Source of the DNA: Arthrobacter ruber
GTDB taxonomy: Bacteria > Actinomycetota > Actinomycetes > Actinomycetales > Micrococcaceae
Direction: 5' to 3'
Assembly: GCF_002954225.1 (NCBI RefSeq)
Contig: NZ_PPTH01000014.1
Location: forward strand, 1-64,000
Length of the DNA stretch: 64,000 nt
Part shown: positions 1 through 11,731 of the stretch, one piece after another
Position numbering within the stretch: the stretch's first letter is position 1
Layout: the number at the start of each line of letters is the position of its first letter
Translations under genes and position numbers: made by a program
The notes under the pieces: generated by a model
What the model was told of the DNA's origin: nothing
What the model saw: the letters and a program-made list of their open reading frames with translations, nothing else
Database searches by the model: none

Positions 1-435
1 CCCGTTCAGCAGACCGCCGTCCAGCAGCCCGCCCTGGGCCGGCGCGGGAGCCGGTGCAGGAGCTGTGCCGCCGGTCGAACCGGTCGCACCGGACCCGCCA
101 GTCGAGGACGAATCCCCGATCACCGACACCGAGTTACCTGACACATTCACCGGCACCACGGCCTCGGGCGAGACCACATTCCCGATGAGCAGACCGCCAT
201 CCAACAGCCCGCCGTCGAGCAGCCCGCCGTCGAGCGACACCACGGTCTCCTCGATGATCGAACTGCTCGTGGTACCGGACGCCAGGGGTGCGGTGATGAT
301 GGTTCCGAGACCCGATCCGAGCTCGATTTCGGCTGCTGCCGACAGGTCCGCGGCTGATGCCGACCCTGCTCCGAGGGCCACGACGCCCCCGGCTAGAAGG
401 ACCCCGTAGAGCCCTCGCTGAACGCATGTACGCAT
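1..435 (-). CDS. Secreted chaplin-like repeat protein (C-terminus beyond the left edge)
   Basis: The gene starts at the ATG ending at 435, behind an AGGAGA Shine-Dalgarno, and stays open to base 1, giving at least 145 codons. Residues 1-28 form a Sec signal peptide ending GSASA. A low-complexity stretch follows with the unit LDGG repeated three times, then a chaplin-like core (VVPVNVSGNSVSVIGDS), a Gly/Ser/Thr linker, an Ala-Pro run and another GGLLDGGLL copy. Chaplins are short amphipathic proteins that coat aerial structures of Streptomyces; the core here resembles them, while the LDGG repeats do not. I infer a secreted surface protein. The lack of the C-terminus prevents a check for an anchoring signal. 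Confidence 0.7.
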   Translation of the reverse strand, partial: MRTCVQRGLYGVLLAGGVVALGAGSASAADLSAAAEIELGSGLGTIITAPLASGTTSSSIIEETVVSLDGGLLDGGLLDGGLLIGNVVSPEAVVPVNVSGNSVSVIGDSSSTGGSGATGSTGGTAPAPAPAPAQGGLLDGGLLNG

Positions 436-492
436 GATGTTCTCCTGTAGATCGAAGTGGTGTGGAGGTGCCCTAGGCACCAGAAGCCCTCA

Positions 493-512
493 GCCGCGCG
501 CAGGAGCGCGGC
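493..512 (-). terminator. Hairpin downstream of the Val/Pro-rich gene
   Basis: GCCGCGC at 493-499 pairs with GCGCGGC at 506-512 across a 6-base loop. It lies about 10 bases past the stop of the 523-1641 gene and upstream of the chaplin-like gene. There is no clear U-tract, which is common in high-GC actinobacteria. Confidence 0.4.
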
Positions 513-522
513 GGGGCCACCA

Positions 523-1641
523 CTAGTCAGGAGACGAGCCGGGATCGAAGCTGGGAGCTGCCGGAAGACCTGCCGCCGCAGCGCGGGCGGCCTGGTCCAT
601 GAGAGGGACGAAGAGGAGAAGGGCCGCTGCGCCGAGTGCGGCGAGCGGCGCTGCGGCCCCGCCACTGGTCATGGACGCGAGGGCCGACGACGAGGATGCG
701 AAGGGCGCAGCGGGGGGTTCCGGTGCCTCGGGAGCGAGCTGCGCGAGTGCCGCCGCTGCGGCCGGCGCGAAGGCGTCGAAGAAGGAGTCGGCACGCACCG
801 ACAGGAGCGTCACGGCCTCGACCCCAGAACCACGGCCGGCCTCGGACACCCCGCCGAGCGAGGGCACCATGGCATCCTGCGCAGGAACGGCGTCAGCGAC
901 GGCGTCCGAAAGGTCGGAGGCGTCGGCGTCGGACCGCACTGCGGGCCGGTCGGAATCCCCTGCCGAGGAAGCGGTGGGCGCCACCTCGACGCCGGGAGCG
1001 GCGTCGGCCACGGTCGGCGGAACCGGCACGGCCACAGGAACAACCACCTCAGGAGCAGCGACCTCAGGAGCAGCGGCTTCCGGAGCGACGAGCTCCGGAA
1101 GGGGGACGACGACGTCGACCACGGGATCGACGACGTTCGTCACGGGCTCCACGACCTCGAGCACAGGCGCCGTGACGACGCCCGCGGCTCCATCGACGAC
1201 GCCGACGACCGGTGCGGTCACTCCTGTGACGGTCCCCTCGGGCACGACTGAGCGGACGATCGGCACCTGCGCGACCAGCCCGTCGACCGCGGAGGTCACC
1301 GGGACGAGAACCGTCCCGGCCGGCTGCGCCACGAGCTGGGGCACCTGGGCCACCAGGTCGGGAACGACGGGGAGCTGGAGGGACGGGGGCGCGACCGACG
1401 CCGACGAGGCGGGGAGGATCGCGGCCGGAAGCGGATCGGCGACGGCACCCACCGCGGACACCGCGGGTGCGCTCACTGAGCTGACGATGCCCACCGCCGA
1501 ATCGAGAAGACCGGCCTCACGGGGTGTTTCCGCAGCTGAGGCGCCTGTCGCGCCCAGCGCCATCCAGCCGAGGGCGCCGGCACCGGCGAGGAAGGAAAGG
1601 CGCACTGAAGTGGCGAGAGACCGATGCATTGGCATCTTCAT
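523..1641 (-). CDS. Secreted Val/Pro/Ala-rich surface protein with C-terminal membrane segment
   Basis: The protein has 372 aa. I chose the ATG at 1641 (MKMPMHRSLATSVRLS) because a classical signal peptide follows directly, ending GASA about residue 36. The middle (about residues 50-200) is made of irregular Val-Pro-rich segments such as VPDLVAQVPQLVAQP and VVGVVDGAAGVVTAPV. The later part is rich in Ala, Pro and Ser. Near the C-terminus a hydrophobic run (LAALGAAALLLFVPLMDQAA) could anchor it in the membrane. There is no LPXTG motif. I do not recognise a family. With the neighbouring chaplin-like gene it suggests a pair of surface-layer proteins; function is not known. Confidence 0.6.
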   Translation of the reverse strand: MKMPMHRSLATSVRLSFLAGAGALGWMALGATGASAAETPREAGLLDSAVGIVSSVSAPAVSAVGAVADPLPAAILPASSASVAPPSLQLPVVPDLVAQVPQLVAQPAGTVLVPVTSAVDGLVAQVPIVRSVVPEGTVTGVTAPVVGVVDGAAGVVTAPVLEVVEPVTNVVDPVVDVVVPLPELVAPEAAAPEVAAPEVVVPVAVPVPPTVADAAPGVEVAPTASSAGDSDRPAVRSDADASDLSDAVADAVPAQDAMVPSLGGVSEAGRGSGVEAVTLLSVRADSFFDAFAPAAAAALAQLAPEAPEPPAAPFASSSSALASMTSGGAAAPLAALGAAALLLFVPLMDQAARAAAAGLPAAPSFDPGSSPD

Positions 1642-1652
1642 CGCGAAACCAC

Positions 1653-1672
1653 CCCCAGGCTGAGACCTGGGG
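1653..1672 (-). promoter_or_regulatory. Leader hairpin next to the start codon, with candidate promoter
   Basis: On the minus strand CCCCAGG and CCTGGGG form a 7-bp stem with a 6-base loop. The G-run that would serve as ribosome binding site lies in the 3' arm, 11 bases before the ATG at 1641. About 30-60 bases further upstream are TTTACA and ATTATG boxes 16 bases apart, a plausible promoter that would put the hairpin at the 5' end of the mRNA. Translational control is an inference. Confidence 0.35.
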
Positions 1673-1717
1673 CAACCATAATCCGGCGCGAGCGCGGATG
1701 TAAAGAGCAATCCTTAA

Positions 1718-1763
1718 ATGGAGGAACCGGTGTACCGCCGCGGCGGTACACCGGTTCCTCCAT
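1718..1763. terminator. 46-base perfect palindrome downstream of icd
   Basis: Two 23-base arms meet without a loop, with the centre between 1740 and 1741 (GCCG|CGGC). The element begins 7 bases past the icd stop, and on the minus strand it is followed by ATTTAAGG. It is best read as a strong intrinsic terminator for icd. Its perfect symmetry could also make it a protein-binding site ahead of the 523-1641 gene. Confidence 0.6.
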
Positions 1764-1769
1764 GCGGTG

Positions 1770-4178
<2,409 letters not shown>

Positions 4179-5777
4179 TCAGTGGAAGAAGTGCCGCGCG
4201 CCCGTCAGGTACAGGGTCACGCCGGCGGCGTTCGCGGCGTCGATGACCTCCTGGTCGCGCACCGACCCGCCCGGCTGGACGACGGCGCGCACACCGGCGT
4301 CGAGCAGGATCTGCAGTCCGTCGGCGAAGGGGAAGAAGGCGTCCGACGCCGCGACGGACCCGCGGGCCCGCTCTGTGTCGGCGAGCGTGTTGGCCCGCTC
4401 CACGGCGAGGCGGCACGAGTCCACGCGGTTGACCTGGCCCATGCCCACGCCCACCGACGCACCGTCCTTCGCCAGGAGGATCGCGTTCGACTTCGCGGCC
4501 CGGCAGGCCGTCCAGGCGAACCGGAGGTCGGCGAGCGTGGCGTCGTCGGCGGCGTCACCCGCGGCGAGTGTCCAGCCCGCCGGGTCGTCCCCGTCGGCGT
4601 CGAGCGTGTCCGCGACCTGCATGAGCACTCCCCCGGACACCTGGCGGAGCTCCACCGGGTTCCGCCCGTAGCCCTCGGGGAGGGTCAGGAGCCGGATGTT
4701 CTTCTTCTGCGAGAGGATCTCCACCGCCTCGGCGGAGAACGACGGCGCGATCACCACCTCCGTGAAGATGTCCTTCACGGTCCCCGCCATGCGGGCGGTG
4801 ACCTCGCGGTTCGCGGCGATCACCCCGCCGAAGGCGGAGACGGGGTCGCAGGCGTGCGCCTTGGCGTGGGCGTCGGCGATCGGGTCCTCGGCGTCGGCCG
4901 ATCCGACGGCGACGCCGCACGGGTTGGCGTGCTTGATGATCGCGACGGCGGGCTCGTCGAAGTCGAAGGCCGCGCGGAGGGCGGCATCGGCGTCGACGAA
5001 GTTGTTGTAGCTCATGGCCTTGCCGTGGAGCTGGTCCGCCTGGGCTATGCCCGGCGTGGCGCTCTTGTCCACGTAGAGGGCCGCCTGCTGGTGCGGGTTC
5101 TCGCCGTAGCGGAGCACCTCGGAGCGCTCGAGCGCGAGGCCCGCGTACCCGGGCCAGGAGAAGTCGTCGTCGGTGTCGAACTGCTCGGCGGTCCAGGAGG
5201 CGACGGCGGCGTCGTACGCAGCGGTGTGCGCGAAGGCGAGCGCGGCGAGGCGTCGTCGTGCGGTGAGGTCGAATCCGCCCTCGGCCGCAGCCGTGACGAC
5301 GTCCCCGTAGCGGGCCGGATCGACGACGACGGCGACCGACGGGTGGTTCTTGGCGGCGGACCGGACCATCGCGGGGCCACCGATGTCGATCTGCTCGACG
5401 ACGGCGTCCGGCTCCGCACCGGAACGCACCGTCTCGACGAACGGGTAGAGGTTCACGACCACGAGGTCGAAGGCCTCGATGTCGAGTTCGGCCAGCTGGT
5501 CCACGTGCTCCTGGCGGCGGCGGTCGGCGAGGATGCCGGCGTGGACCTTCGGGTGCAGGGTCTTGACGCGTCCGTCGAGGGTCTCCTGGAAGCCGGTCAC
5601 CTCGGAGACCTCGGTGACGGGGACGCCGGTGGCGGCGATGCGCTGCGCCGTCGACCCGGTGGAGACGATCGAGACGCCCGCGCTGTGCAGGCCCTGCGCC
5701 AACTCCTCCAGCCCGGTCTTGTCGAACACCGAGATCAGTGCTCGGCGGAGGGGGACACGGTCGAGGTGGGGGCTCAC
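4179..5777 (-). CDS. purH: Bifunctional AICAR formyltransferase / IMP cyclohydrolase
   Basis: PurH carries out the last two steps of de novo IMP synthesis. The 532-aa length fits the family. The N-terminal IMP cyclohydrolase domain is marked by [34 protein letters not shown] and VVNLYPF. The C-terminal formyltransferase domain is marked by [37 protein letters not shown] and the end TGARHFFH. I chose the GTG at 5777 because GGAGAA lies 4 bases before it; an ATG 12 codons upstream has weaker support. The MFS gene is divergent across 168 bases. purN lies about 2.7 kb away, separated by the MFS and corA genes. Confidence 0.96.
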   Translation of the reverse strand: MSPHLDRVPLRRALISVFDKTGLEELAQGLHSAGVSIVSTGSTAQRIAATGVPVTEVSEVTGFQETLDGRVKTLHPKVHAGILADRRRQEHVDQLAELDIEAFDLVVVNLYPFVETVRSGAEPDAVVEQIDIGGPAMVRSAAKNHPSVAVVVDPARYGDVVTAAAEGGFDLTARRRLAALAFAHTAAYDAAVASWTAEQFDTDDDFSWPGYAGLALERSEVLRYGENPHQQAALYVDKSATPGIAQADQLHGKAMSYNNFVDADAALRAAFDFDEPAVAIIKHANPCGVAVGSADAEDPIADAHAKAHACDPVSAFGGVIAANREVTARMAGTVKDIFTEVVIAPSFSAEAVEILSQKKNIRLLTLPEGYGRNPVELRQVSGGVLMQVADTLDADGDDPAGWTLAAGDAADDATLADLRFAWTACRAAKSNAILLAKDGASVGVGMGQVNRVDSCRLAVERANTLADTERARGSVAASDAFFPFADGLQILLDAGVRAVVQPGGSVRDQEVIDAANAAGVTLYLTGARHFFH

Positions 5778-5945
5778 GCAGTTCTCCGTCGGTTCAGGGG
5801 TGGGGTCGCGCACCATTCTATAGGGGCGGGACGCGGCGCCCCTCGGCGGGCGACGACGCACCCCGGCGGACACCTGCCGCAGGGATCCGGCGGGGTGCCT
5901 GCCGTAAAGTTCTCCCAGTACCCGGTCCCCTTCCACGAAGGCATC

Positions 5946-7298
5946 ATGAGCATCGACACGCAACTCCCCACCGGCGACCAGGTGGTGCAGGACCTCCCCT
6001 GGCGCTGGAAGGTGCAGGGGAAGATCTTCCTCATCGGCGGCCTCGGCTTCATGTTCGACGCCTGGGACGTCACCCTCAACGCGTACCTGATCCCCCTCCT
6101 GATCGACGACTGGAGCCTCTCCTCCGGCCAGGCGGCATGGGTCGCGACGTCGAACCTGATCGGCATGGCCGTCGGGGCGTTCGCCTGGGGCTCGGTGGCG
6201 GACATCATCGGCCGCAAGCGGGCGTTCACCCTCACCCTGCTCGTCTTCTCGCTCTTCACGGTGCTGGGGGCGTTCTCCCCCGACATCGTCTGGTTCTGCG
6301 TGTTCCGCTTCCTCGCCGGCTTCGGACTGGGCGGGTGCATCCCCGTGGACTACGCCCTCGTGGGCGAGTTCACCCCCCGCCGCCAGCGCGGCCGCGTGCT
6401 CACGGCGATGGATGCCTGGTGGCCCATCGGCGCGTTCCTGTGCGGGGTGGTCACGACGGCGATCGTGGCGCAGACCGGCAGTTGGCGCTTGACCATGCTC
6501 GTCATGGTGCTCCCGGCGCTCCTCGTGTTCTGGGTGCGGCGCGGTGTCCCCGAGTCGCCGCTCTACCTCGTGCAGCGCGGACGCCGAGAGGAGGCGCGTG
6601 CGGTCATCGACAGCCTGGTGGAGCGCACCGGCGCAACGCGGCGGCAGTGGCGCCTGCCGGTCCCCGAAGAGACCCCGCGCCTGTCCCTCGGCAGCATCTC
6701 GGGGCAGCTCACAGGGCTGTGGCGCTACAACTGGCGGATCACGCTGACCGCGTGGAGCCTCTTCCTCACCATCCTGCTCGTGTACTACGGCGCACTGACG
6801 TGGATGCCGCGCATCCTCATCGCCTCCGGCTACGGGCAGTCGGTCGCGTTCATCACCACCACGTTCATGACCGGCGTCGGCTTCCTCGGCGTGATCGCCG
6901 CCGCCCTGCTCGTGGAGCGCGTGGGCCGCAAGTGGCTCCTCGCGATCACGGGACCAGGGTCCGCCGTGCTCCTCGTGGTCTTCGCCCTGACCCTGGACCT
7001 TCCCGCGGTCGCCACGGCCTGGCTGCTGGGCTTCGGCTTCGTGGTGCAGGTGGCCATCCCCGTGCTCTACACGTACGTCTCCGAGCTGTACCCCACGGAG
7101 CTCCGGGGCAGCGGCTTCGGCTGGGCGTCGACCATCTCCCGGGTGGGCGCGGGCCTGGTGCCGCTCATCTTCGGCACCCTGCTGTGGCCCCTCCTCGGCC
7201 TGCCGCTCACCTTCGCCCTTACGGGCGGACTCGTGGTCCTCGCCGTCGTCTTCATGGCCTTCAACGCACCCGAGACGAGGAACGCCCGGCTGCACTGA
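5946..7298 (+). CDS. MFS transporter, sugar-porter/aromatic-acid symporter type
   Basis: The 450-aa protein has about 12 hydrophobic segments. It carries MFS signatures: a loop 2-3 motif in [13 protein letters not shown], a helix-5-type [20 protein letters not shown], the PESPLYL motif at the start of the central cytoplasmic loop, and a second-half copy ERVGRKWL. These place it with the sugar-porter/AAHS-like carriers that move organic acids, sugars or niacin-like compounds with protons. The substrate cannot be read from sequence. GAAGG precedes the ATG at 5946. It is divergent from purH, convergent with corA, and interrupts the purN-purH neighbourhood seen in other actinobacteria. Confidence 0.85.
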   Translation: MSIDTQLPTGDQVVQDLPWRWKVQGKIFLIGGLGFMFDAWDVTLNAYLIPLLIDDWSLSSGQAAWVATSNLIGMAVGAFAWGSVADIIGRKRAFTLTLLVFSLFTVLGAFSPDIVWFCVFRFLAGFGLGGCIPVDYALVGEFTPRRQRGRVLTAMDAWWPIGAFLCGVVTTAIVAQTGSWRLTMLVMVLPALLVFWVRRGVPESPLYLVQRGRREEARAVIDSLVERTGATRRQWRLPVPEETPRLSLGSISGQLTGLWRYNWRITLTAWSLFLTILLVYYGALTWMPRILIASGYGQSVAFITTTFMTGVGFLGVIAAALLVERVGRKWLLAITGPGSAVLLVVFALTLDLPAVATAWLLGFGFVVQVAIPVLYTYVSELYPTELRGSGFGWASTISRVGAGLVPLIFGTLLWPLLGLPLTFALTGGLVVLAVVFMAFNAPETRNARLH

Positions 7299-7426
7299 CG
7301 GTGGGGGTCCCGTGACGTCCGCCTTACGACCATCGGGCGCGTGGATCGCCTCGCGCCGGGCTCGGGCCGAGCGTCCGCACGCCACGGCGACCGATGTACC
7401 CCGGCCGCCGTCGTGTCGTGCGCGTC

Positions 7427-8452
7427 CTACAGCCAGCCCTTGCGCTTGAACGCCAGGTACAGGCCGAACCCCATACCGACCATGAGGAACAGGGCGAACG
7501 GGTACCCGAGGTGCCAGTGCAGCTCCGGCATGGCGTCGAAGTTCATGCCGTAGATCGAGGCGATCAGGGTCGGTGCGAAGAGGATCGCCGCCCAGGAGGA
7601 GATGCGCTTGACCTCCTCGCCCTGCGTCAGCGATGTCTCGGTGAGCCGCGTCATCTCCTCGTTCTGCCGCTGCGCCACGAGCGTCGCGTGCACCGTCAGG
7701 GCGTTCTCCAGCAGGGTGCGGAACGTATTGACGCGCTCGACGACGCGGATCACGTGGTCCTGCACGTCGCGGAGGTTCCGGGACAGCTCGGGATCCATCC
7801 GGTACTTCTCGGAGCCGCGCAGGAGGTCGTCCATCATGGCTTCCAGGGGGTGCGTGGCGCGCTGGAACTCGATGACCTCGCGGTGCAGTTCGTAGATCCG
7901 CCGCGAGACGTCGGGGGCGCCGCTGAACAGCTCGTCCTCGATCTCGTCGATGTCGTTCTCGAGCCCCCGCACCACGGGACCGTACTCGTCCACCACCTGG
8001 TCCAGCAGGGCGTAGAGCACGGCCTGCGGCCCGGTGCAGAGCAGCGCGGGGTCTGCCTCGAGCCTGCGCCGTACGATCCCGAGGTCGGGCGACTCGGCGT
8101 GCCGGATGGTCACCACGAAGTCGTGCCCGATGAAGATGTGGACCTCGCCGAACTCCACCTTCTCCTCGACGTCGACATAGCGGGCGGGCCGCAGCACCAC
8201 GAAGAGGGTGTCTCCGTACCGCTCGAGCTTCGCGCGCTGGTGCCCGTTCGTGGCGTCCTCGACGGCGAGGGGGTGCAGCCCGAACTCCGTCTCGACGGCG
8301 CCGAGCTCCGCGTGGTCGGGCCGGTACAGGCCGATCCAGCCCATACCGCCGCTCTCACGCATGAGTTCGAACGTCCGGTCCAGGTTCTCGGGGTTGATGC
8401 GCTTCTTGCCGTCGACATAGACGGCGTTCGCCACGAGGGGCACGTCAGGCAC
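7427..8452 (-). CDS. corA: CorA-type magnesium/cobalt transporter
   Basis: The protein has about 341 aa. A long acidic and helical cytoplasmic domain is followed by two C-terminal membrane helices ([22 protein letters not shown] and [19 protein letters not shown]). The YGMNF sequence at the end of TM1 is the CorA selectivity signature, and the basic tail KRKGWL is typical. CorA forms a pentameric channel for Mg2+ or Co2+. I prefer the GTG at 8452, which overlaps the purN stop by 8 bases and suggests coupling; an in-frame ATG at 8491 would add 13 Pro/Gly-rich residues overlapping purN. The Shine-Dalgarno is weak. Confidence 0.9.
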   Translation of the reverse strand: MPDVPLVANAVYVDGKKRINPENLDRTFELMRESGGMGWIGLYRPDHAELGAVETEFGLHPLAVEDATNGHQRAKLERYGDTLFVVLRPARYVDVEEKVEFGEVHIFIGHDFVVTIRHAESPDLGIVRRRLEADPALLCTGPQAVLYALLDQVVDEYGPVVRGLENDIDEIEDELFSGAPDVSRRIYELHREVIEFQRATHPLEAMMDDLLRGSEKYRMDPELSRNLRDVQDHVIRVVERVNTFRTLLENALTVHATLVAQRQNEEMTRLTETSLTQGEEVKRISSWAAILFAPTLIASIYGMNFDAMPELHWHLGYPFALFLMVGMGFGLYLAFKRKGWL

Positions 8453-9053
8453 CCGCCCGTGTGCCGTCGGCCCTGGACCCGGCGCCGGCATCCGCCGACG
8501 CGAGCCCCGCGAGGGTCTCGATCAGCAGCCGGCGTTCCTCGACCTTGACGCGTTCGTGCAGGGTCTCCTCGGTGTCTCCGGGCAGGACGACGACCGGAGC
8601 CTGAGCGAGGATGGGCCCGGTGTCCACACCGGCGTCGGCGATCATCACGGTGCAGCCGGTGACCTTCACGCCGTGGGCCAGGGCGTCGCGGACGCCGTGG
8701 GCGCCGGGGAAGCTCGGCAGCAGCGCCGGATGGGTGTTGAGGTAGCGGCCGGGGAAGCGGTCGAGGAAGTGCTGGTCGACGATGCGCATGAAGCCGGAGG
8801 ACACCACCCAGTCCGGCTCGTGGGCGGCGACGGCGTCGGTCAGCGCTGCGTTCCACACGGCCCGGTCCGGGTACTGCCGGAAGTCCACCTCGAAGGTGGC
8901 GATCCCGGCCTCGGCCGCGCGCCGCACCCCTCCGGTGCCGGGGCGGTCCGCACCGACGGCGGCGATGGTCAGGGGCAGGGTGCCGTCGGCGACGGCGTCC
9001 ATCACGGCCTGGAGGTTGGACCCGGTCCCGGACACGAGTACTACGATGCGCAT
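8445..9053 (-). CDS. purN: Phosphoribosylglycinamide formyltransferase 1
   Basis: PurN transfers a formyl group from 10-formyl-THF to GAR in de novo purine synthesis. The 202-aa length matches the family. The N-terminal VVLVSGTGSNLQAVMD is the nucleotide/phosphate loop. The catalytic Asn-His-Asp set appears in LNTHPALLPSFPGAHGVRDAL (Asn, His) and DAGVDTGPIL (Asp). The corA gene follows with a small overlap. A PerM-like gene lies upstream on the same strand, an arrangement also known in mycobacteria (Rv0955 to Rv0957). Confidence 0.96.
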   Translation of the reverse strand: MRIVVLVSGTGSNLQAVMDAVADGTLPLTIAAVGADRPGTGGVRRAAEAGIATFEVDFRQYPDRAVWNAALTDAVAAHEPDWVVSSGFMRIVDQHFLDRFPGRYLNTHPALLPSFPGAHGVRDALAHGVKVTGCTVMIADAGVDTGPILAQAPVVVLPGDTEETLHERVKVEERRLLIETLAGLASADAGAGSRADGTRAGA

Positions 9054-9108
9054 GAATCCACCTTAGGTCGCTCCTCGCCTAGGGTTGAACCATGCCGAAG
9101 GAGAAGCG

Positions 9109-9546
9109 ATGAGCCAGCAGGGCGCCGGACGGGGTGGGCCGGCCACCGCCGGGACCGGGCGGAACGGGCCGGATGACACCGCCGCGCGGGCCGCCTCGGC
9201 GCGTACGTGGCTGCGCCTGTTCCTGCTGGGGCTGCTCTTCGCCCTGCTGACGAGCAGCCTGGTGCTGCCGTGGAAGGTGCTCACGCTCGTGCTGGGGCTC
9301 CTCGCGCTGGCGGCCGGCGTCGTCGCGCTCGTGAAGGCGATCAGCGCGAAGCTCCCCCGGCTCGTGCTGCTCGCCACCGCACTGGGCCTCGCGGCGACGC
9401 TCTTCCTCGTGACGGGCACGGCCGCGTCGGTGCTGCTCTGGGGCGTCACCCGGACCTACGAGGACTGCATGTCCCGCGCCCTGACCCTGCAGGCGCAGGG
9501 CGAGTGCGAGGAGGGGCTCCGGCAGCTGGAGGGACTGGGCGGCTGA
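9109..9546 (+). CDS. Small membrane protein, two to three helices, unknown function
   Basis: The 145-aa protein starts at an ATG preceded by AAGGAGA. An in-frame TTG at 9085 is less likely because the Shine-Dalgarno sits between the two. Residues 1-35 are Gly/Ala/Arg-rich and probably cytoplasmic. Hydrophobic helices follow (WLRLFLLGLLFALLTSSLVL; a Leu/Ala/Val segment; LATALGLAATLFLV). The tail RTYEDCMSRALTLQAQGECEEGL contains two Cys and may face outside. I do not recognise a named family. It is convergent with the PerM-like gene, with 17 bases between stops. Confidence 0.6.
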   Translation: MSQQGAGRGGPATAGTGRNGPDDTAARAASARTWLRLFLLGLLFALLTSSLVLPWKVLTLVLGLLALAAGVVALVKAISAKLPRLVLLATALGLAATLFLVTGTAASVLLWGVTRTYEDCMSRALTLQAQGECEEGLRQLEGLGG

Positions 9547-9563
9547 TCCGGTCGGGCCGCTGC

Positions 9564-10820
9564 TCAGCGGCGGCGCGGCTCCCGCTCGATCAGCGGTCCG
9601 ACGGCGTGCCCGAGGAGTGCCCCGACGGCTACCTCGGCGGCCAGCCACAGCCCCACCGCGAGTGGGTCCGGCCCGAGGTCGGTGAACCGGCCCAGGCCCA
9701 GCGAGGCACGCGAGACGAGGGCGACGGCGGCGCCGGCGAGACCCGCGGTGATGCCGATCAGCCCCGCGAGCGCGAGCGTCGACGCCGTCGAGGTGAGCCA
9801 CCGCCGCGGGCTGTGCAGGACGAGCCACTCGTCGAAGTGGTTCTCCCCCTCGCGGAAGAACCACCAGCCGGCGAGGAGCCCGGCGAGGACGGGGATGGCC
9901 AGCGCGGCGTAGCCGTACTCGAGCGTGCCGGCCGGCAGGGCACCGAGGACGGGCAGGGCGGGCAGGGGGCCCACGGTGCTGGCCAGCGGAGTCAGGGAAC
10001 TGCCCGTGCCGAGTGCGAAACCGGCGCCCGTGGACCAGGCCATGGTCCAGACCGCGAGATTGGGCAGGAATCCGAGCTGGAGCAGGGTCACCACGGAGGC
10101 ACCGGCGATCCCGCCGTCGATCCGCTCGTAGATCGCACTGATGCCGGCCCAGTTGAGCCCGATCGCCACGGCGAGCAGCGCGGCCGAGAGGCACAGGGCC
10201 ACCATCACGGCGAGGAAGCCCGAGCGGAGGATCGACCACGCGTAGGACCCAGCCCAGCGGGAGTGCTGGCTCGTACGGCCCACCCAGGCGGCGAAGTCCA
10301 CCCCGACCAGGCGGCTCCAGGCCCCTGCCTCCCGGTAGGCGCCAGTGATGAGCCCGATGCCGGCCGAGACCGGGGGGATCAGCGCCCCCGCCACGAGGGG
10401 CGCCGCGGTATCGGGGCCCGTGGAGAGGTAGGCCACGGCCGCGCCGATCAGCGCGTAGGTGAGCAGGGCTCCGAGCAGGGCCTGCCACAGCTGGTCGGTG
10501 TAGGAGGCGCGCGCGAGGCGCCTACCCGCACGCCACGCGAGCAGCAGCGGGACGAGGATCAGCCCGAGCGGGATCCCGTGCAGCAGGCCCGTGCCGTGCG
10601 CCACCGGGACCCCGTGCATGACGAGCCACCCCTGACCGGCGAGCCGGGCCGCCGATTCCGGCGAGCCGTCCGCGAATCCGCCCGTGAGCCAGACCGCCGC
10701 AACCGGCAGGACCACGAGCAACGCCGAGATCAGGGCGGCCTGGCCGAGTTCGAACACCCCCTGCAGCCACAGGGGCATGGGAAGGGCACGGGGTTTGGTG
10801 GGGAGTTTCATCCCTTCCAT
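9564..10820 (-). CDS. PerM-like integral membrane protein (DUF6350)
   Basis: The protein has about 418 aa with a dozen hydrophobic segments, beginning MEGMKLPTKPRALPMPLWLQ and including LVMHGVPVAHGTGLLHGIPLG and WSTGAGFALGTGSSLTPLAS. It matches DUF6350, whose mycobacterial member PerM (Rv0955) is linked to cell-division persistence and sits next to purN. The same gene order is kept here. The ATG at 10820 has only a weak GGTGG site. An in-frame GTG at 10895 overlaps the TauE stop by four bases (GTGA), so coupled initiation there is possible. The role in division is from the family, not from this sequence. Confidence 0.8.
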   Translation of the reverse strand: MEGMKLPTKPRALPMPLWLQGVFELGQAALISALLVVLPVAAVWLTGGFADGSPESAARLAGQGWLVMHGVPVAHGTGLLHGIPLGLILVPLLLAWRAGRRLARASYTDQLWQALLGALLTYALIGAAVAYLSTGPDTAAPLVAGALIPPVSAGIGLITGAYREAGAWSRLVGVDFAAWVGRTSQHSRWAGSYAWSILRSGFLAVMVALCLSAALLAVAIGLNWAGISAIYERIDGGIAGASVVTLLQLGFLPNLAVWTMAWSTGAGFALGTGSSLTPLASTVGPLPALPVLGALPAGTLEYGYAALAIPVLAGLLAGWWFFREGENHFDEWLVLHSPRRWLTSTASTLALAGLIGITAGLAGAAVALVSRASLGLGRFTDLGPDPLAVGLWLAAEVAVGALLGHAVGPLIEREPRRR

Positions 10821-10891
10821 GGTGCCACCGGCGGCGGCCGCGGGAACCGAGCGACGCGGACGCGCGGGCCGTCGGTGTGCCGTGGCGCGCG

Positions 10892-11644
10892 TCACCCCAG
10901 GAGGTCGAGCACACCCTTCACGACGGCGAACGTCGCGCCGACGAACGCGATCACGATGACGAACAGCCGCGCCTGGTCGTCGCGGACGAACCGGCCGAGC
11001 TTCTCACCCGCGTAGATGCCGGCGACGATGGCCAGCCCGATCGCGATCCACATCCACGGCGCGAGGACCGGGGCCTGGGACGGGTCGAGGAGCAGCTTGG
11101 CCACCAGCGTCACGAGACCGATGCAGACGAAGAACGGCTGGAGGGTCGCGGCGAACGGGCGTTGCGGCCAGCGGGACAGTACGGCGTACGCGCTGACCGC
11201 CGGGCCGCCCACCCCTGCCATGGAATTGGTGAGACCCGCGGTGAAGCCCGCGATCACCTTCGGCGGGTTGCCACGCACCACGACGTCGGACCGCTGGAGC
11301 ACGAGGGAGACGGTCAGGGCCACGAGGACGATGCCGCCGACCGTCACCGACAGGGGCGCTGACGGCACCACCACGGCGAGGAAGGATCCGGGGATGGAGC
11401 CGAAGACCGAGGGCACCACGAGCCAGCGGAACGCGCTCCAGTCGATGTCCTTCCACACGCGGCCCACGATGATGGCCGAGGACACCACGCCGCAGATGTT
11501 CACGAGCAGCACGCCGGCGTGGGGGCCGAGGATGATCACGAGGAACGGCGCGATCAGCAGCGCGAACCCGAGGCCCGCGATACGCTGCGCGACGGCCCCC
11601 ACGAGGATGGAGGCCAGCACGATGCAGAAGATGCCGAGGGTCAC
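10892..11644 (-). CDS. TauE/SafE family sulfite or organic-anion exporter
   Basis: The 250-aa protein has about eight hydrophobic segments in two repeats, each with the typical PFLVIILGPHAGVLLVN- and TNSMAGVGGPAVSAY-like motifs of TauE/SafE (DUF81) proteins. These are membrane carriers implicated in export of sulfite, sulfoacetate or similar anions; the substrate here is not known. The start is a GTG at 11644 without a Shine-Dalgarno. TACTGT lies a few bases upstream, so the mRNA may be leaderless. The PerM-like gene follows directly on the same strand. Confidence 0.85.
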   Translation of the reverse strand: MTLGIFCIVLASILVGAVAQRIAGLGFALLIAPFLVIILGPHAGVLLVNICGVVSSAIIVGRVWKDIDWSAFRWLVVPSVFGSIPGSFLAVVVPSAPLSVTVGGIVLVALTVSLVLQRSDVVVRGNPPKVIAGFTAGLTNSMAGVGGPAVSAYAVLSRWPQRPFAATLQPFFVCIGLVTLVAKLLLDPSQAPVLAPWMWIAIGLAIVAGIYAGEKLGRFVRDDQARLFVIVIAFVGATFAVVKGVLDLLG

Positions 11645-11731
11645 CCCGCTACAGTACGCCGGGGCAACCAGCGCGTCCTGCCCGTCCTGCCCGTCCTGCG
11701 GGAGGACGCGCGCCGGAGGTAGCCTGACTCC

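Noticed and set aside
599-1663. Thr/Ser-rich plus-strand frame over the Val/Pro-rich gene
   Set aside because: It is the antisense of Val/Pro/Ala codons. The minus-strand frame has a signal peptide and ribosome site, and this one has neither.
1642-1717. Cyclic di-AMP (ydaO) riboswitch before the secreted Val/Pro-rich gene
   Set aside because: Actinobacterial surface genes often carry one, and the CCTGGGG element recalls it, but the leader is only about 40-70 bases, too short for that riboswitch.
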